The notes beneath the pieces are model-generated. The model worked only from the letters and a program-made list of their open reading frames with translations, was not told the DNA's origin and searched no databases. This document shows, piece after piece, positions 31,806 through 33,099 of a DNA stretch of 33,099 nt (positions within the stretch are counted from its first letter, which is position 1; each line of letters opens with the position of its first letter). Origin of the DNA: Collinsella sp. CAG:166 (GTDB taxonomy: Bacteria > Actinomycetota > Coriobacteriia > Coriobacteriales > Coriobacteriaceae); NCBI GenBank assembly GCA_000434535.1, contig FR878646.1, positions 12,544 to 45,642 of the forward strand. Direction: 5' to 3'. The translations under genes and the position numbers were made by a program.

Positions 31806-32885
31806 TTACTCCTCCTCGGGGTACACGACTCCCCAGTCGGCGCGAAGCTTGGTCATAAGCTCCATAACATCAGAAGCATAATCCAGCAGCTCGCGCTTGG
31901 AGTCATCGCCGGCAACGGCCTTCTCAAGATCGGCCATCTCATAGCAAAGGGCGTAAGCCTCGGTGCCGGCGTGGACCTCCTCGCGGTGGCCGTCCGCAGT
32001 CCACACGATGGCCGCGTGATCGGCACGCGGGTACTCGTTGACCTCGATATAGCACTTGTCAAAGCTGATGACAGAGCGCTTGGGCTGCTTGGAGTGGAGC
32101 GTAAGGCTCACAACACCCAGCTGCTGCTCGGCGTTACGGCAGACAATGCCACCCGCGACGTCAACGCCAGTCTCGCAGGTGTTGCCCAGAGACACGACCT
32201 CCGCGGGTTGACTGGCCATAAACAGGCGCATGACGGACAGGGCATACACGCCAATGTCGAGCATGGCGCCGCCGGCAAGGTTGCGATTGTAGAAACGGTT
32301 GGTCAGGTCGCCGTACTCCTTATAGCTGCCAAAGTTGAGTTGGACGAGGTTCATGCGGCCAAACTCGCCGGCATCCATGCGGCGGCGCAGCTCCTGATAC
32401 AAGGGCATGTGGAGCACCGTGGTGGCGTCCATGAGAACCACGTTATGCTCGTCGGCAATGGCACGTGCCTCGTCGAGCTCGGCGGAATTGAGGGTAATGG
32501 CCTTCTCGCAGAGCACGTGCTTGCCGGCTGACAGAGCGGCGCGCAGGTAGGTGATATGCGTGTTATGCGGGGTGGTGATATAGATCGCATCGATGTCCGG
32601 ATCGGCATAGAGATCCTCGACCGTGTCATAGACCTTTTCGATGCCATACTGCTCGGCAAAAGTTTGAGCCTTTGATAGCGTGCGGTTGGCGACGCCCGCA
32701 AGCTTGCGGCCGGCAAGAGCGAGAGACTGGGCCATCTGGTTGGCGATAACGCCGCACCCGATCACAGCCCAACGAAGCTCGGGAGCCGTAAAGATATCAT
32801 CGGGGAACGGCTTGCCCTGGACCGAAGCGAACGCTGCCTTTGCGGCTGCCGCAGCGTCAAGCGGAGCCTGTTTGGAATCTGTCAT
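31806..32885 (-). CDS. Gfo/Idh/MocA-family oxidoreductase
   Basis: These NAD(P)-dependent enzymes oxidise or reduce sugars, inositols or similar polyols. The 359-aa protein has an N-terminal Rossmann fold (WAVIGCGVIANQMAQSLALAG region, about 39-60, after an unusual 38-residue leader). It also has the TPHNTH segment and HVLCEKAITLN, where the lysine after Glu is the usual catalytic residue; the familiar EKP reads EKA here. The C-terminal alpha/beta domain is typical. AGGAGG lies six bases before the ATG. It is first in a two-gene unit with a DeoR regulator, suggesting sugar-controlled expression. The substrate cannot be deduced. Confidence 0.9.
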   Translation of the reverse strand: MTDSKQAPLDAAAAAKAAFASVQGKPFPDDIFTAPELRWAVIGCGVIANQMAQSLALAGRKLAGVANRTLSKAQTFAEQYGIEKVYDTVEDLYADPDIDAIYITTPHNTHITYLRAALSAGKHVLCEKAITLNSAELDEARAIADEHNVVLMDATTVLHMPLYQELRRRMDAGEFGRMNLVQLNFGSYKEYGDLTNRFYNRNLAGGAMLDIGVYALSVMRLFMASQPAEVVSLGNTCETGVDVAGGIVCRNAEQQLGVVSLTLHSKQPKRSVISFDKCYIEVNEYPRADHAAIVWTADGHREEVHAGTEAYALCYEMADLEKAVAGDDSKRELLDYASDVMELMTKLRADWGVVYPEEE

Positions 32886-32943
32886 ATGTGCCTCCTACGT
32901 TGTGAAAAGTCTTTCATTTCTGACAGCTCCATATTCGCACAAA

Positions 32944-33064
32944 TGCGCGTGTATGTGCGTGCTTCTGCGTATATTACCGCTAAATGGTCAAAATTCAGCA
33001 GAAGACAGCACATATACAAGCATAGTCACGCAATCCTACGCACGTAACTACGCACAGATGCGCA
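32944..33064. promoter_or_regulatory. Helically phased TGCG/CGCA half-site array upstream of the oxidoreductase gene
   Basis: On the left, TGCG occurs at 32944, 32956 and 32966. On the right, the inverse CGCA occurs at 33029, 33039, 33051 and 33061. Neighbouring sites are 10-12 bp apart, about one helical turn. The two groups face each other across an AT-rich centre (32971-33027). This is a strong candidate for cooperative binding of a regulator, perhaps the DeoR-type protein of this unit. Confidence 0.45.
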
Positions 33065-33069
33065 TCACC

Positions 33070-33099
33070 TGATCCCTTGGGGACGGAGGAAAACGGATC
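33070..33099. repeat. Possible palindrome-ended intergenic element cut by the window edge
   Basis: TGATCC at 33070-33075 is mirrored by GGATC at 33095-33099, where the sequence ends. The segment between is GGGGACGGAGGAAAAC-like. It may be the start of a further intergenic repeat, but only one copy is visible. Confidence 0.2.

Noticed and set aside
1..33099. tRNA, rRNA, transposase or integrase genes
   Set aside because: Both strands were read for cloverleaf-like segments and for transposase/integrase motifs; none could be supported.

Overview
The window looks like a piece of the chromosome of a gut actinobacterium of the class Coriobacteriia, most likely Collinsella or a close relative. This is an inference from the high GC content, the protein sequences, the LAxTG-type surface anchor, and a gene set known from strictly anaerobic gut bacteria. 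No 16S gene or other taxonomic marker is present beyond the first 70 codons of ribosomal protein L5.

Most of the window (about 0.5 to 27.5 kb) is a purine/urate degradation locus linked to the labile-selenium class of molybdenum hydroxylases. It has three parts. (1) Cofactor genes at the left: an XdhC-family protein and yqeB on the minus strand, with yqeC divergent on the plus strand. (2) A first catabolic block on the minus strand, in transcription order ygeX (diaminopropionate ammonia-lyase), ygeY (M20 hydrolase), ygeW (knotted carbamoyltransferase), a terminator, mocA/ygfJ (nucleotidyltransferase) and hydA (hydantoinase/dihydropyrimidinase). (3) A second block on the minus strand: an NCS2 nucleobase permease, ssnA (amidohydrolase), ygfK (large flavin/Fe-S oxidoreductase), a four-cluster ferredoxin, and a selenium-dependent xanthine dehydrogenase without a FAD domain. 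Each block is headed by a divergent gene for a YheO-like PAS/HTH regulator (9815-10468 and 26322-26978). ridA lies just beyond the second regulator and probably serves the enamine/imine intermediates made by YgeX. The proposed flow is purine import, oxidation by XDH, reductive ring attack by YgfK with ferredoxin, ring opening by amidohydrolases, carbamoyl transfer by YgeW, and diaminopropionate cleavage to pyruvate and ammonia.

The two blocks are separated by an accessory segment (about 10.5 to 16.5 kb). It holds a proline-rich single-pass membrane protein, a 140-aa protein of unknown function with a structured leader, a possible decayed gene, a secreted LAxTG-anchored protein with three tandem extracellular repeats, and a lower-GC AAA ATPase/DUF234 gene. 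The ATPase gene has a double palindrome at its promoter and is flanked on both sides by copies of a 46-nt palindromic repeat.

To the right of ridA are genes without an evident link to purines: a U32-family protein (RlhA-like) with an RluA-family pseudouridine synthase on the plus strand, then a DeoR-family regulator with a Gfo/Idh/MocA oxidoreductase on the minus strand. The final 200 bp carry a helically phased array of TGCG/CGCA half-sites.

Other notable structure: two copies of a long hairpin repeat (441-505 and 3224-3292) bracket the xdhC-yqeB-yqeC segment. The rplE gene at the left edge is not preceded by rplX and appears to have its own promoter. No tRNA, rRNA, CRISPR array or transposase gene was seen.
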